DNA of 64,000 nucleotides from Azonexus hydrophilus (GCF_905120355.1 NZ_CAJHOB010000011.1:52968-116967), one strand, 5' to 3'; shown: positions 17,294-23,708, counted from the first letter of the stretch. Made by a program: numbers and translations. Notes: generated from the sequence alone by a model not told the origin.

Positions 17294-18589
17294 TTACAGA
17301 CGGAAAACCGTAAAGCCGGCAGCAGCGGCCAGGTGACGGTCGTACAGGGATTTCAGATCGCCCAGCACGGGCATGTCGCCACGGCACAGGGTTTTCAGCT
17401 CCCGCACATCGGCTTTCCGGTATTGGTTATGCCCTACGGCGACAACCAGAGCGTCCACCTGCTGCGTACGGTCGATCCGGCTGAGGGTGATGGCGTATTC
17501 GTGCCGCACTTCGTCCGGGTTGGCCCAGGGATCATCGACCACCACCCGCACCCCCCAACTCTCGAATTCCCGCACCAGATCAGCGACCTTGCTGTTGCGG
17601 ATGTCCGGGCAGTTTTCCTTGAAGGTCACTCCCAGTACGCCCACCGTGCTCCGGGCGACATCGATGCCATTACGCAGCATCAGCTTGATGACGTTGCGAG
17701 CCGCATAGCGAGCCATGTTGTCGTTGATCCGGCGGCCGGCAAGAATCACCTGCGGGTGATAACCGAGCTGTTCCGCCTTATGCGTCAGGTAATACGGATC
17801 AACACCGATGCAGTGCCCCCCCACCATGCCGGGACGGAACGGCAGAAAATTCCATTTACTGCCGGCGGCCTCAAGCACTTCCAGCGTATCGATGCCAAGT
17901 CGCTGAAAAATGACCGACAGCTCGTTGACCAGGGCGATATTGAGGTCACGTTGCGTATTCTCGATCACCTTGGCCGCCTCGGCGACTTTGATGCTACTCG
18001 CCTTGTGCGTACCCGCTGTGATTATATTGGCGTACATGGCATCAATCGCAGTAGCAACTTCAGGCGTACTGCCGCTCGTGATTTTCTTGATGGTCGTCAG
18101 CGTATTTACTTTATCCCCAGGGTTGATGCGCTCAGGACTATACCCACAGAAAAAATCCACATTGAATTTCAGACCACTTGTCCGCTCCAGCACGGGAACA
18201 CAGACTTCTTCCGTCGCCCCTGGATACACCGTAGACTCATAAATCACCACAGCACCTGGGCGGAGTACCGTTCCTACCGTTTCACTCGCCTTGATCAACG
18301 GAGTCATGTCGGGGCGATTGGCTTGGTCCACAGGAGTCGGCACCGTCACGACAAACACATCGCACCGACGCAAGCTATCGAGTTGTGACGAAAAAGAAAG
18401 CCGTCTCGCCGCCTTCAATTGATCGGCAGTAACTTCCAGAGTGCTGTCATGACCACTTTGCAACTCCAGAATTCGGTCAGCATTGATATCAAAACCAACG
18501 ACCTCACGTTGCTTGCCGAACTCAACCGCCAAGGGAAGCCCAACATAGCCCAAACCAATGACGGCCATGGGTCCGCTAGAAATATTCAT
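17294..18589 (-). CDS. wbpA: UDP-N-acetylglucosamine 6-dehydrogenase (WbpA/TviB/WbpO class)
   Basis: A 431-residue nucleotide sugar dehydrogenase that oxidises C6 of a UDP-N-acetylhexosamine to the uronic acid using NAD. It has VIGLGYVGLPLAVEFG at 10-25, CGYSPERINPGD, and the catalytic Cys260 in MVGGHCIGVDPYYL. It is the first gene of the polysaccharide operon; the wbpB-D-E-I homologues that follow argue for UDP-GlcNAc as substrate, but WbpO/TviB members acting on GalNAc look very similar. No Shine-Dalgarno sequence precedes ATG 18589; an ops element does. Confidence 0.92.
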   Translation of the reverse strand: MNISSGPMAVIGLGYVGLPLAVEFGKQREVVGFDINADRILELQSGHDSTLEVTADQLKAARRLSFSSQLDSLRRCDVFVVTVPTPVDQANRPDMTPLIKASETVGTVLRPGAVVIYESTVYPGATEEVCVPVLERTSGLKFNVDFFCGYSPERINPGDKVNTLTTIKKITSGSTPEVATAIDAMYANIITAGTHKASSIKVAEAAKVIENTQRDLNIALVNELSVIFQRLGIDTLEVLEAAGSKWNFLPFRPGMVGGHCIGVDPYYLTHKAEQLGYHPQVILAGRRINDNMARYAARNVIKLMLRNGIDVARSTVGVLGVTFKENCPDIRNSKVADLVREFESWGVRVVVDDPWANPDEVRHEYAITLSRIDRTQQVDALVVAVGHNQYRKADVRELKTLCRGDMPVLGDLKSLYDRHLAAAAGFTVFRL

Positions 18590-18606
18590 GATGTAGTGGT
18601 TTCAGT

Positions 18607-18617
18607 ACGCTACCGCC
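18607..18617 (-). promoter_or_regulatory. ops element (RfaH recruitment site)
   Basis: On the minus strand this is GGCGGTAGCGT, an exact match to the ops core found in leaders of RfaH-dependent polysaccharide, LPS and conjugation operons. It lies in the leader of a 16-gene surface polysaccharide operon, on the transcribed strand and 17 bp before the first ATG. RfaH loads on RNA polymerase paused here, suppresses Rho termination and recruits ribosomes; the lack of a Shine-Dalgarno sequence before that ATG fits. Confidence 0.72.
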
Positions 18618-18650
18618 CTGCCGTTTCACGGTCGACAAACGCGGACTGCA

Positions 18651-18679
18651 ATTATGGAAGAAGCACACTGTACTCACCA
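18651..18679 (-). promoter_or_regulatory. weak candidate promoter of the polysaccharide operon
   Basis: A CATAAT hexamer (18651-18656, minus strand) could be the -10 box of the operon; 17 bp upstream lies TGGTGA, only a 3/6 match to the -35 consensus. It would start transcription about 25 bp upstream of the ops element. The spacing is right but the match is poor, so this is a suggestion only. Confidence 0.3.
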
Positions 18680-18820
18680 CAGCAGATTTCTGCACTGGCG
18701 CTCAGCGAAGGATGGATTCTGCCATAGCGACTGACTTTGGAAAACCTTCAACCAACCTTGCTTCACCCCGAAAGAGATAGTGGGGTAGCAGTGACATTTT
18801 CGCCTGTTGGCACAAACAAT

Positions 18821-18863
18821 AAAAAACCCCAACCGGGAATGGTTGGGGTTCGAATTCTGGTGG
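18821..18863 (-). repeat. direct repeat copy A: orphan tRNA-Phe tail and terminator
   Basis: These 43 bases match 24020-24062 with two differences, both in the hairpin loop. The minus strand reads CCACCA, GAATTCG, a ten-base stem AACCCCAACC/GGTTGGGGTT and then a T run, i.e. the last six bases of tRNA-Phe with its terminator. No minus-strand gene ends here, so the terminator has no parent. It is in the same orientation as the tRNA-linked copy and lies 5.2 kb away, and everything between is accessory: it looks like the far junction of an element inserted at tRNA-Phe. Confidence 0.7.
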
Positions 18864-19145
18864 TGGGACACTCGCCCGCCACCGACAGCAGCATGAACGT
18901 ACGCAAAACAGGCTGCACGTACTCTTGCGAGCTGATTCGAAAGGTTTAACCGAGTCCGCATCCTACCGCAAAACCAGCTTGGTTCAATGATCTTTTGACG
19001 CCCCAGACTGGTCACCGAATTTACCTTCCCAACAGGTGGCCGTGGTGTCGACGTACTCCGCCAAGCCTCCCTGACCACCCTCAGGACTTGCTACCTTCCC
19101 GAAACAGAGCGTTCATGGACTCCCGATCACCACAAGGAGTTCAGC

Positions 19146-19385
19146 ATGACCACCACCCACTTTGACCAACAGCAACTTGCCGACCGCTGGGGCCTGTCAC
19201 CCAAAACGCTGGAGCGGTGGCGCGTCCTCGGCACCGGACCAAAGTACATCCGGCTGCCTGGCAAAGTCATCTCTCGTCTCTGCGACATCGAAGCCTATGA
19301 AAACGAGTGTCTCGTGTCGTCGACCGCCGAGTTCCGCAAAAACACGAAGCGGTCAGACCATTCTGTGACCACCACGCTGCCCTGA
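19146..19385 (+). CDS. helix-turn-helix protein, excisionase/AlpA-like
   Basis: A 79-residue protein with an N-terminal winged helix-turn-helix (QQLADRWGLSPKTLERWRVLGTG, in pieces, then PKYIRLPGKVISRLCDIEAYE), the pattern of the HTH_17 / MerR-like excisionase group often found on integrated elements and plasmids. A good Shine-Dalgarno AAGGAG lies 8 bp before ATG 19146. It converges on the hipA-like gene. The region encoding its tail (19284-19349) is repeated as a relic at 21098-21163. It probably regulates or excises a mobile element; no integrase remains. Confidence 0.7.
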   Translation: MTTTHFDQQQLADRWGLSPKTLERWRVLGTGPKYIRLPGKVISRLCDIEAYENECLVSSTAEFRKNTKRSDHSVTTTLP

Positions 19386-19411
19386 TAGCCCGTAATCGTA
19401 AACGTCTTGGC

Positions 19412-20707
19412 TCATGTGGATGGGTCAGGCTCATCCTCCGTGTCTGCCGCAGGTTCACTGAGCCTTCGAACAGTCAGGGCGCAGCGTTGCTCGATCAAGG
19501 TCACAATTTGCTCAATCACGCCCTGACCGGTGAAGCCACGCTTCGGGTGTGACTGCAGTTCACGCGCGGTAGTCGGCATCGATTTTGCCAAGGCCAGAAT
19601 CCGCTTTCTGGCCTGAGCCCTGCTGAGGCCAGCGGCTTCCACGAACAGGTCCCAGTGCCTTGCCTGCACTTCGCTGAACTTGTACTTGCTGCCAATCTTC
19701 ATCGCCATCTTGGGCGTCAGATTTGGATAGACCGCCGTCGAAAGCGCGTCATAGAGCGGCGCCAGGACAGCGGACTTGTCCGCGTAGAGCAGCGAGAAAT
19801 TCTTGGCGTGCGCGTCGTGATTGCCGATCAACGCGTTGAAGATCACGTAGTCGAGCATGCGCAGGATGTGCGGTGCGCTGGGGCGCGTAACGCGCCGAAC
19901 CAGATCGAAACATTGCGCCAGATCCGGGCCACCTTCGTTCTGATATTTCATTTCAGGCACCACCCCCAGCGCCTGGCAAAAGTCCTCTTGATGCAGGCGC
20001 CGCCGCTGACCTTGCACATTGGTCATCCGGTCATAGCGCTCGACCAGCAAGAACTGTCGCCCCAGCACGGATCGTACCTGCGACTTGGCCGGCTTGAGTT
20101 GCATGGCCTCAGCCAGCGCCAGGCAAAAGCCTTCGTTGATCACGGTGTCCGCTAAGGTTCGGATGGCTGGTTTCAGGATATGCGAACTGGGCGTACCGTT
20201 TCTCGGCAGACCGATCCGGTCGCCATCGAAGACCACGGGCAGCTTGTCTTGAGCACCCGCCAGTGAGAGCCGCAGGCCATCCTTGCCGGCCAACATCGGC
20301 CGATGCGGCAGTTCATCGAGAATGGCGACGATCTCTTCGTCGCTCAGCCACTGAACGTCGTCGCCTTGCTCAGAACTGGACAACGACTGCCCTGGCTCGA
20401 GTAAGGTGACTGCCCCGGCACACTCCCCACCGATGTGATCGAGCAGCGCAAAATCGTTCTGGCTCGACACCTGAAATTGCTGGGCAATGAGGCGCCTGAG
20501 TTGTCCCTCCGGCAACAGCCCTGCAAAGAAGGGGCGCGCGTGGTGATCGTCGAACGGTTCTGCTTGTAAAGGCAGCGAGCGAGACAGGGTCACTGCCTGA
20601 GGGCGTGAGAGCCAATCCGGTGCATAACGAAAATTCAGACGTCCATGGATAAGGGCCAGGGTGCCAACCCTCTCGGCGAAGAGCCAGACTTCAAGCTCAC
20701 GCGCCAT
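19412..20707 (-). CDS. hipA: HipA-family serine/threonine kinase toxin
   Basis: A 431-residue HipA-like kinase. The N-terminal couple domain (1-110, GTLALIHGRLNFRYAPDW) is followed by the kinase core with LAGAQDK at 149-155, Lys179 in SHILKP as the likely ATP ligand, ERYDR at 223-227, the catalytic loop GNHDAHAKNFS at 295-305 and a metal-binding APLYD ending at Asp320. All expected catalytic residues are present. HipA toxins phosphorylate a tRNA synthetase and cause growth arrest. The start is ATG 20707, which overlaps the hipB-like stop by 11 bp; the frame is open further up but inside hipB. Confidence 0.88.
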   Translation of the reverse strand: MARELEVWLFAERVGTLALIHGRLNFRYAPDWLSRPQAVTLSRSLPLQAEPFDDHHARPFFAGLLPEGQLRRLIAQQFQVSSQNDFALLDHIGGECAGAVTLLEPGQSLSSSEQGDDVQWLSDEEIVAILDELPHRPMLAGKDGLRLSLAGAQDKLPVVFDGDRIGLPRNGTPSSHILKPAIRTLADTVINEGFCLALAEAMQLKPAKSQVRSVLGRQFLLVERYDRMTNVQGQRRRLHQEDFCQALGVVPEMKYQNEGGPDLAQCFDLVRRVTRPSAPHILRMLDYVIFNALIGNHDAHAKNFSLLYADKSAVLAPLYDALSTAVYPNLTPKMAMKIGSKYKFSEVQARHWDLFVEAAGLSRAQARKRILALAKSMPTTARELQSHPKRGFTGQGVIEQIVTLIEQRCALTVRRLSEPAADTEDEPDPST

Positions 20708-20957
20708 GCGGGTTGCCCTCAGGGTGATTTTCAGGGGCGGATGATGGCAGGCCGATGAGATGGAGCGTCCCCCCCAGCGCGTCAATCACGCGCAGCACGT
20801 TTTCCAGACGCAGAGTGGCCTTGCCCGCTTCAAGGTCAACGATGAAGCGCACACCAACGCCTGCCGCCAGAGCCAGCTGAGGCTGTGTCAAGCCCAGTTG
20901 CTTGCGTGCAGCACGCAGCGCGTCACCGAGTTGTTCTGTAGTCTGTATGGAGCTCAT
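20697..20957 (-). CDS. hipB: HipB-family Xre antitoxin
   Basis: An 86-residue protein with a single Xre-type helix-turn-helix (LGDALRAARKQLGLTQPQLALAAGVGVRF, in pieces), typical of HipB, which neutralises HipA and represses the operon. Its gene overlaps hipA by 11 bp. Three 16-bp palindromes lie upstream and are its likely operators. The start ATG 20957 has no strong Shine-Dalgarno sequence. E. coli HipB is about the same size. Confidence 0.88.
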   Translation of the reverse strand: MSSIQTTEQLGDALRAARKQLGLTQPQLALAAGVGVRFIVDLEAGKATLRLENVLRVIDALGGTLHLIGLPSSAPENHPEGNPHGA

Positions 20958-20968
20958 TGCTGGTCTTG

Positions 20969-20984
20969 TTTCCCGTTCGGGAAA
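20969..20984. promoter_or_regulatory. hipBA operator 1
   Basis: TTTCCCG-TT-CGGGAAA is a perfect inverted repeat (7 + 2 + 7) lying between the -10 box and the start codon of hipB. A repressor bound here would cover the transcription start. Confidence 0.75.
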
Positions 20985-21012
20985 TTATCAGCCAGTTCAA
21001 GGAAAGAGGCAA
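20984..21012 (-). promoter_or_regulatory. hipBA promoter
   Basis: On the minus strand TTGCCT (21007-21012) and GATAAT (20984-20989) are separated by 17 bp, a good sigma-70 promoter. The expected transcription start is near 20977, giving a leader of about 20 bases to hipB ATG 20957. The -10 box abuts operator 1 and the -35 box lies just inside operator 2. Confidence 0.7.
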
Positions 21013-21018
21013 GCCATA

Positions 21019-21034
21019 TTTCCCGTTCGGGAAT
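21019..21034. promoter_or_regulatory. hipBA operator 2
   Basis: TTTCCCG-TT-CGGGAAT is the same palindrome with one outer mismatch, centred 50 bp from operator 1 and just upstream of the -35 box. Confidence 0.72.
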
Positions 21035-21067
21035 TTTTCGTGAAAGAGTAAGCCCAATAAGCAGACG

Positions 21068-21083
21068 TTTCCCGAACGGGTAA
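21068..21083. promoter_or_regulatory. hipBA operator 3
   Basis: TTTCCCG-AA-CGGGTAA is a third copy with one change in the right arm, 49 bp from operator 2. The regular 49-50 bp spacing puts all three sites on the same face of the helix. Confidence 0.68.
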
Positions 21084-21097
21084 TTTTTAAACCCCGG

Positions 21098-21163
21098 GAC
21101 ATCGAAACTTTCGAAAATGAGTGCCTCTTGTCATCAACTGCCGAGTTCCGCAAGAACACGAAG
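21098..21163 (+). pseudogene. 3' relic of a second excisionase-like gene
   Basis: These 66 bases align without gaps to 19284-19349, the 3' part of the excisionase-like gene (55/66 identical), and still read ENECLLSSTAEFRKNTK in place of ENECLVSSTAEFRKNTK. There is no 5' part; it begins 14 bp after operator 3. After the shared segment the frame runs into the antisense of a hipA fragment. It marks a second, diverged copy of the same HTH/hipA convergent pair. Confidence 0.68.
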
Positions 21164-21330
21164 TTGTCTGCAGTCTTGCCGACGAGGACATTGAACACGA
21201 GCCAGCTAAAGAGCCGAGCGCGTGCGACCGCCGGGCTGCGACAGGCGTTGGCCAGTGCCGCGAGATTTTCCATGCTGCCCTGGCTGTATTTGAAGCTACG
21301 GTCCAGGCCCAGCAACTGGCAGCATGGGAC
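21164..21330 (-). pseudogene. internal fragment of a second HipA-like gene
   Basis: On the minus strand this reads CCQLLGLDRSFKYSQGS, NLAALANACRSP and ARLFSWLVFNVLVG, which match the region of HipA-family kinases just before the catalytic N-x-D-x-H-x-K-N loop. The frame then breaks into the relic of the excisionase-like gene, so the loop itself and the C-terminus are gone, as is the N-terminal half. It is not closely related to the intact hipA at 19412, whose matching segment reads LDYVIFNALIGNHDAH. Confidence 0.65.
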
Positions 21331-21349
21331 CGACTACGGTATCGCCGGA

Positions 21350-22105
21350 TTAGCCCAGCACCCCGGGCTCACGCAGCAACTTCTTCAAGCGGGGCTTGGC
21401 TTGCGCTGGACGATTCAGCGCTTTTTCGAATACTTGCCACTGCACGTCATCAAGCACGACCTGATGACAGCTGGCAGGTGTCTGTGCTGCAGCCGTCTCC
21501 ACCGCATTGGTTAGGGATTCACCGGCCTCCGTCACCGCGCGCGCCATCCAGCCAGGTAAAACGGCTCGTGCCGCACGCATAGCAGCCCATTCCACCGGCG
21601 GCAGTTTGGTCTTCAATATTTCCAGTGCCGTCTCTGCCTGCTCAGGGCCCAGCGAGTACAAGGCACGGATCGCCATTCCGGCCGGACGTTTCCCAAGGAC
21701 AAGCTGCCACCGATGGCCATGCTTGAGTTCGACAGATCGGTTGCCGAGCTGTAATTCGCGGGAGCGCCCCGACGTCAGAAACACTTCACGAATGGGCACC
21801 TGGGAGGTCAAACCGAGCGCGTTGGCCTCGGCGGCACCGTCGGCAACGATTACCTCACTGCTGGTTGACTCAATAGCCTTGATCACAGCATCGGTTGACG
21901 GTGTACGTGCGCCAAACCGGCTAAATACAGGTGCGACGTAGATACCGCGCGCAACGCGCATCAGGTTGCCTTTTCGCGTCAAACGGGTGAGTGCCTGATT
22001 CACCGCAGCTCTGGACGCTAGATGCAAGAACGCTCTGGCCGATAGCAAGCTGCCCTCGGGCTGGGCTTGTGCAGCAGACAGAATGGATTCTGGAAGATGG
22101 TTCAC
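21350..22105 (-). CDS. DUF6088/AbiEi-like protein with TacA-like C-terminal tail
   Basis: A 251-residue protein. Residues 1-195 (AFLHLASRAAVNQALTRLTRKGNLMRVARGIYV, in pieces; GLTSQVPIREVFLTSGRSREL; LGPEQAETALEILKTKLPP; MARAV) form the winged-helix plus AbiEi-like fold of DUF6088, thought to act as an antitoxin or repressor in AbiE-type systems. The relative at 23088 ends at the equivalent of MARAV, whereas this one carries about 57 more residues including VVLDDVQWQVFEKAL and RLKKLLREPGVLG, which resemble the C-terminal toxin-binding half of DUF1778 (TacA) antitoxins. GTG 22105, 22 bp after yhaV, is the likely start. No toxin gene follows it. Confidence 0.68.
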   Translation of the reverse strand: MNHLPESILSAAQAQPEGSLLSARAFLHLASRAAVNQALTRLTRKGNLMRVARGIYVAPVFSRFGARTPSTDAVIKAIESTSSEVIVADGAAEANALGLTSQVPIREVFLTSGRSRELQLGNRSVELKHGHRWQLVLGKRPAGMAIRALYSLGPEQAETALEILKTKLPPVEWAAMRAARAVLPGWMARAVTEAGESLTNAVETAAAQTPASCHQVVLDDVQWQVFEKALNRPAQAKPRLKKLLREPGVLG

Positions 22106-22127
22106 GACAGAGGCCTCGTCAGGCTAT

Positions 22128-22580
22128 CTACTTCCAGTCCGTGTGGCTCGCCGACAAGAGATCTGCCCAATCATCCGGTGGGTGCCCACGCTCCAGCATC
22201 CGTTGGAAAACGATGTAAGGGTCGCTTTTGCTGCCGGATGCTCGCAAAGTGTGTTCATCATTGACCCAGGCGAAAATGATGATTCGGGTTTTTGAATCGA
22301 AACGAAAAAACAAGCGGAATCGCCGACCGATTTTTGCGCGCCGCCAGTGCCGATATGCGGCCCCCATCGTATTGCCTTGGCGATACTCCTCGCGGTTCGG
22401 GTCGCTGGGCACGGCCTCGAAGATCAACTTTGACAGCGCGGCAAACAGTCGAACGTTGGCGTTGGACTCGGAGCCCTTTGGGTCTTGCTTTTGAGCGCGT
22501 TCTGCAGCGGCATGTAGTTTTCGTAACTGCTCAACCAAACATTCGTGAAAGAGCAGGTTCCACCCGTCACGCTGGATCAC
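22128..22580 (-). CDS. yhaV: type II toxin YhaV, ribonuclease
   Basis: A 150-residue protein matching YhaV along its whole length: LLFHECLVEQLRKL, DPKGSESNANVRLFAALSKLI, EEYRQGNTMGAAYRHWRRAK, IGRRFRLFFRFDSKTRII and AWVNDEHTLRASGSKSDPY. YhaV is a RelE-fold mRNA-cleaving toxin neutralised by PrlF. The ATG overlaps the prlF stop by four bases, as usual for this pair. The protein looks intact and of normal length. Confidence 0.93.
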   Translation of the reverse strand: MIQRDGWNLLFHECLVEQLRKLHAAAERAQKQDPKGSESNANVRLFAALSKLIFEAVPSDPNREEYRQGNTMGAAYRHWRRAKIGRRFRLFFRFDSKTRIIIFAWVNDEHTLRASGSKSDPYIVFQRMLERGHPPDDWADLLSASHTDWK

Positions 22581-22897
22581 AGTGCAACATCGCCTTCAAT
22601 ATCTGCGGTGATGTCGACCGACTTCGGCAGCGTTGCCAACATGGCTTGCACGAGGTCGTCTGGCAAGCTTGTCAAGTGTCGACCGTTTCGAATGTCTGTC
22701 TCCAACAATTCCAGAAAGCTACCGATGGCCGGGTCTTCATGGCTAGGATCTTCAGCACGGGTCACGATGACCTGTGAGCCTCGCAGGTCAAAAGCCACCT
22801 TGCCACCGTAGTCCACGCCAAGGGCCTGGCGGATAGGCTTCGGAAGCGTGATCTGACCTTTTGCGGTGATGGTGGCTACTTCATGAATGGTTGGCAT
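22577..22897 (-). CDS. prlF: type II antitoxin PrlF (SohA)
   Basis: A 106-residue AbrB/MazE-type swapped-hairpin antitoxin: HEVATITAKGQITLPKPIRQ, ALGVDYGGKVAFDLRGSQV, then an acidic tail DPAIGSFLELLETDIRNG that is expected to bind YhaV. ATG 22897 is preceded by CAGGAG at 9 bp; an open frame extends further upstream but without a start signal. It is the first gene of a prlF-yhaV operon and probably represses its own promoter. Confidence 0.92.
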   Translation of the reverse strand: MPTIHEVATITAKGQITLPKPIRQALGVDYGGKVAFDLRGSQVIVTRAEDPSHEDPAIGSFLELLETDIRNGRHLTSLPDDLVQAMLATLPKSVDITADIEGDVAL

Positions 22898-22921
22898 AGC
22901 AGTTCTCCTGAAAACAAGACT

Positions 22922-22950
22922 ATAGTAAGGATTATTCCTTACCTCGTCAA
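22922..22950 (-). promoter_or_regulatory. prlF-yhaV promoter with internal operator
   Basis: On the minus strand TTGACG (22945-22950) and TACTAT (22922-22927) are separated by 17 bp. The spacer holds a perfect inverted repeat, GTAAGGA-ATAA-TCCTTAC (22925-22942), covering the space between the two boxes and part of the -10. This is a textbook position for autorepression by the PrlF or PrlF-YhaV complex. Confidence 0.75.
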
Positions 22951-23044
22951 GCAACTTGGCGTCGTCAAAAGTCGCTCCTGAGATCGCCTGTCAGGGGTAG
23001 GGTGAGTAGCCGACCGGCTATGGAAACAGAGGGAACAGCACCCG

Positions 23045-23095
23045 CTAGATCTGAGGCTGCTCTTGAGCGCCGAGGCGCAGGAAGAATTCAGGCAT
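23045..23095 (-). pseudogene. 16-codon stub of an AbiEii-like nucleotidyltransferase toxin gene
   Basis: An ATG at 23095, overlapping the stop of the AbiEi-like gene by 8 bp, opens MPEFFLRLGAQEQPQI and then stops at TAG. The start position and the EFFLRL opening fit the first residues of the nucleotidyltransferase toxins that normally follow AbiEi/DUF6088 genes. The rest of the toxin is missing and the prlF promoter begins about 95 bp further on. The identification rests on position and a short sequence. Confidence 0.45.
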
Positions 23096-23708
23096 GAGCC
23101 GCCATTCGCTCGCTGCGGTAGATGGCATCGCTCATCCATGCCGGCATTGAGGAAGTCGCCGACTTCAGAACCTCGAATTCGCTCGCGCCCAGCTTGCGCC
23201 GAATCTTTTCGACAAGGGCAGGTGTCACTTCCGTTTTGCCGAGATACCACATAGCTGAAAGGGCAAGGCCTGCCGGTCGGCCAGCCAGGGCCAGCTTACG
23301 TTGGCAGACGTGCTGTAGACGAATCTCCATCTTGCCCACACGGATTCGCTTCGACGGACCAGAGGTCACGAAGACCGATTGCGTTGGAACCTGTGTGGAC
23401 AGCTCAAGTCGACGGGCAGCTTCAGCGCCGTGAACCTGAACAATGGCGCCCGTGGTCTTGGCAACAGTCTCGGCCACCTTCAGTGGCTCAGGCATCACCT
23501 TACCGACAAAACGACTGATCTCGGGGCGCACGAAGACACCGCGCGTCACACGTTCGATCACCCCCGCCTTGACCAGGCGCGACAGGTTCTGATCAACGGA
23601 CGCGCGGGTGCCGCACTCCAGAAGTACCGTCGGGGTAAAAGGCTCCCCGACCGGCATCTCCTCGATGCGCTGGCGAATCAGATCGGCAGTTTTGCGGGTT
23701 GTTTTCAT
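23088..23708 (-). CDS. DUF6088/AbiEi-like antitoxin or repressor, orphan
   Basis: A 206-residue protein of the same family as the one at 21350: a winged-helix N-terminus (TADLIRQRIEEMPVGEPFTP, ASVDQNLSRLVKAGVIERVTRGVFVRPE in pieces) and a C-terminal part with ELSTQVPTQSVFVTSGPSKRI and KLALAGRPAGLALSAMWYLG. In AbiE systems such a protein represses the operon and counteracts a nucleotidyltransferase encoded next to it; here only a stub of that partner remains. ATG 23708 is the family start; TTGCGA-17-TACATC places the transcription start at or next to the ATG, so the mRNA may be leaderless. Confidence 0.75.
   Translation of the reverse strand: MKTTRKTADLIRQRIEEMPVGEPFTPTVLLECGTRASVDQNLSRLVKAGVIERVTRGVFVRPEISRFVGKVMPEPLKVAETVAKTTGAIVQVHGAEAARRLELSTQVPTQSVFVTSGPSKRIRVGKMEIRLQHVCQRKLALAGRPAGLALSAMWYLGKTEVTPALVEKIRRKLGASEFEVLKSATSSMPAWMSDAIYRSERMAAHA

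Larger units (their letters stand above)
18590..19145. other. intergenic region: operon leader and left edge of accessory island
   Basis: This 556-bp stretch separates the polysaccharide operon from the excisionase-like gene. From left to right it holds the operon leader with the ops site, a candidate promoter, the orphan terminator-like direct repeat (18821-18863), and about 280 bp in which I recognise nothing. Open frames exist on both strands but none has a plausible start signal or recognisable product. Confidence 0.6.

Noticed and set aside
18674..19078. 134-codon minus-strand open frame across the island's left edge
   Set aside because: It runs through the orphan terminator repeat and has no ribosome site, no recognisable domain and atypical composition (many Arg, Ser, Cys, Trp).
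21128..21514. 128-codon plus-strand open frame after the excisionase relic
   Set aside because: Only its first 12 codons match a gene; the rest is antisense of the hipA fragment and of the DUF6088 gene.
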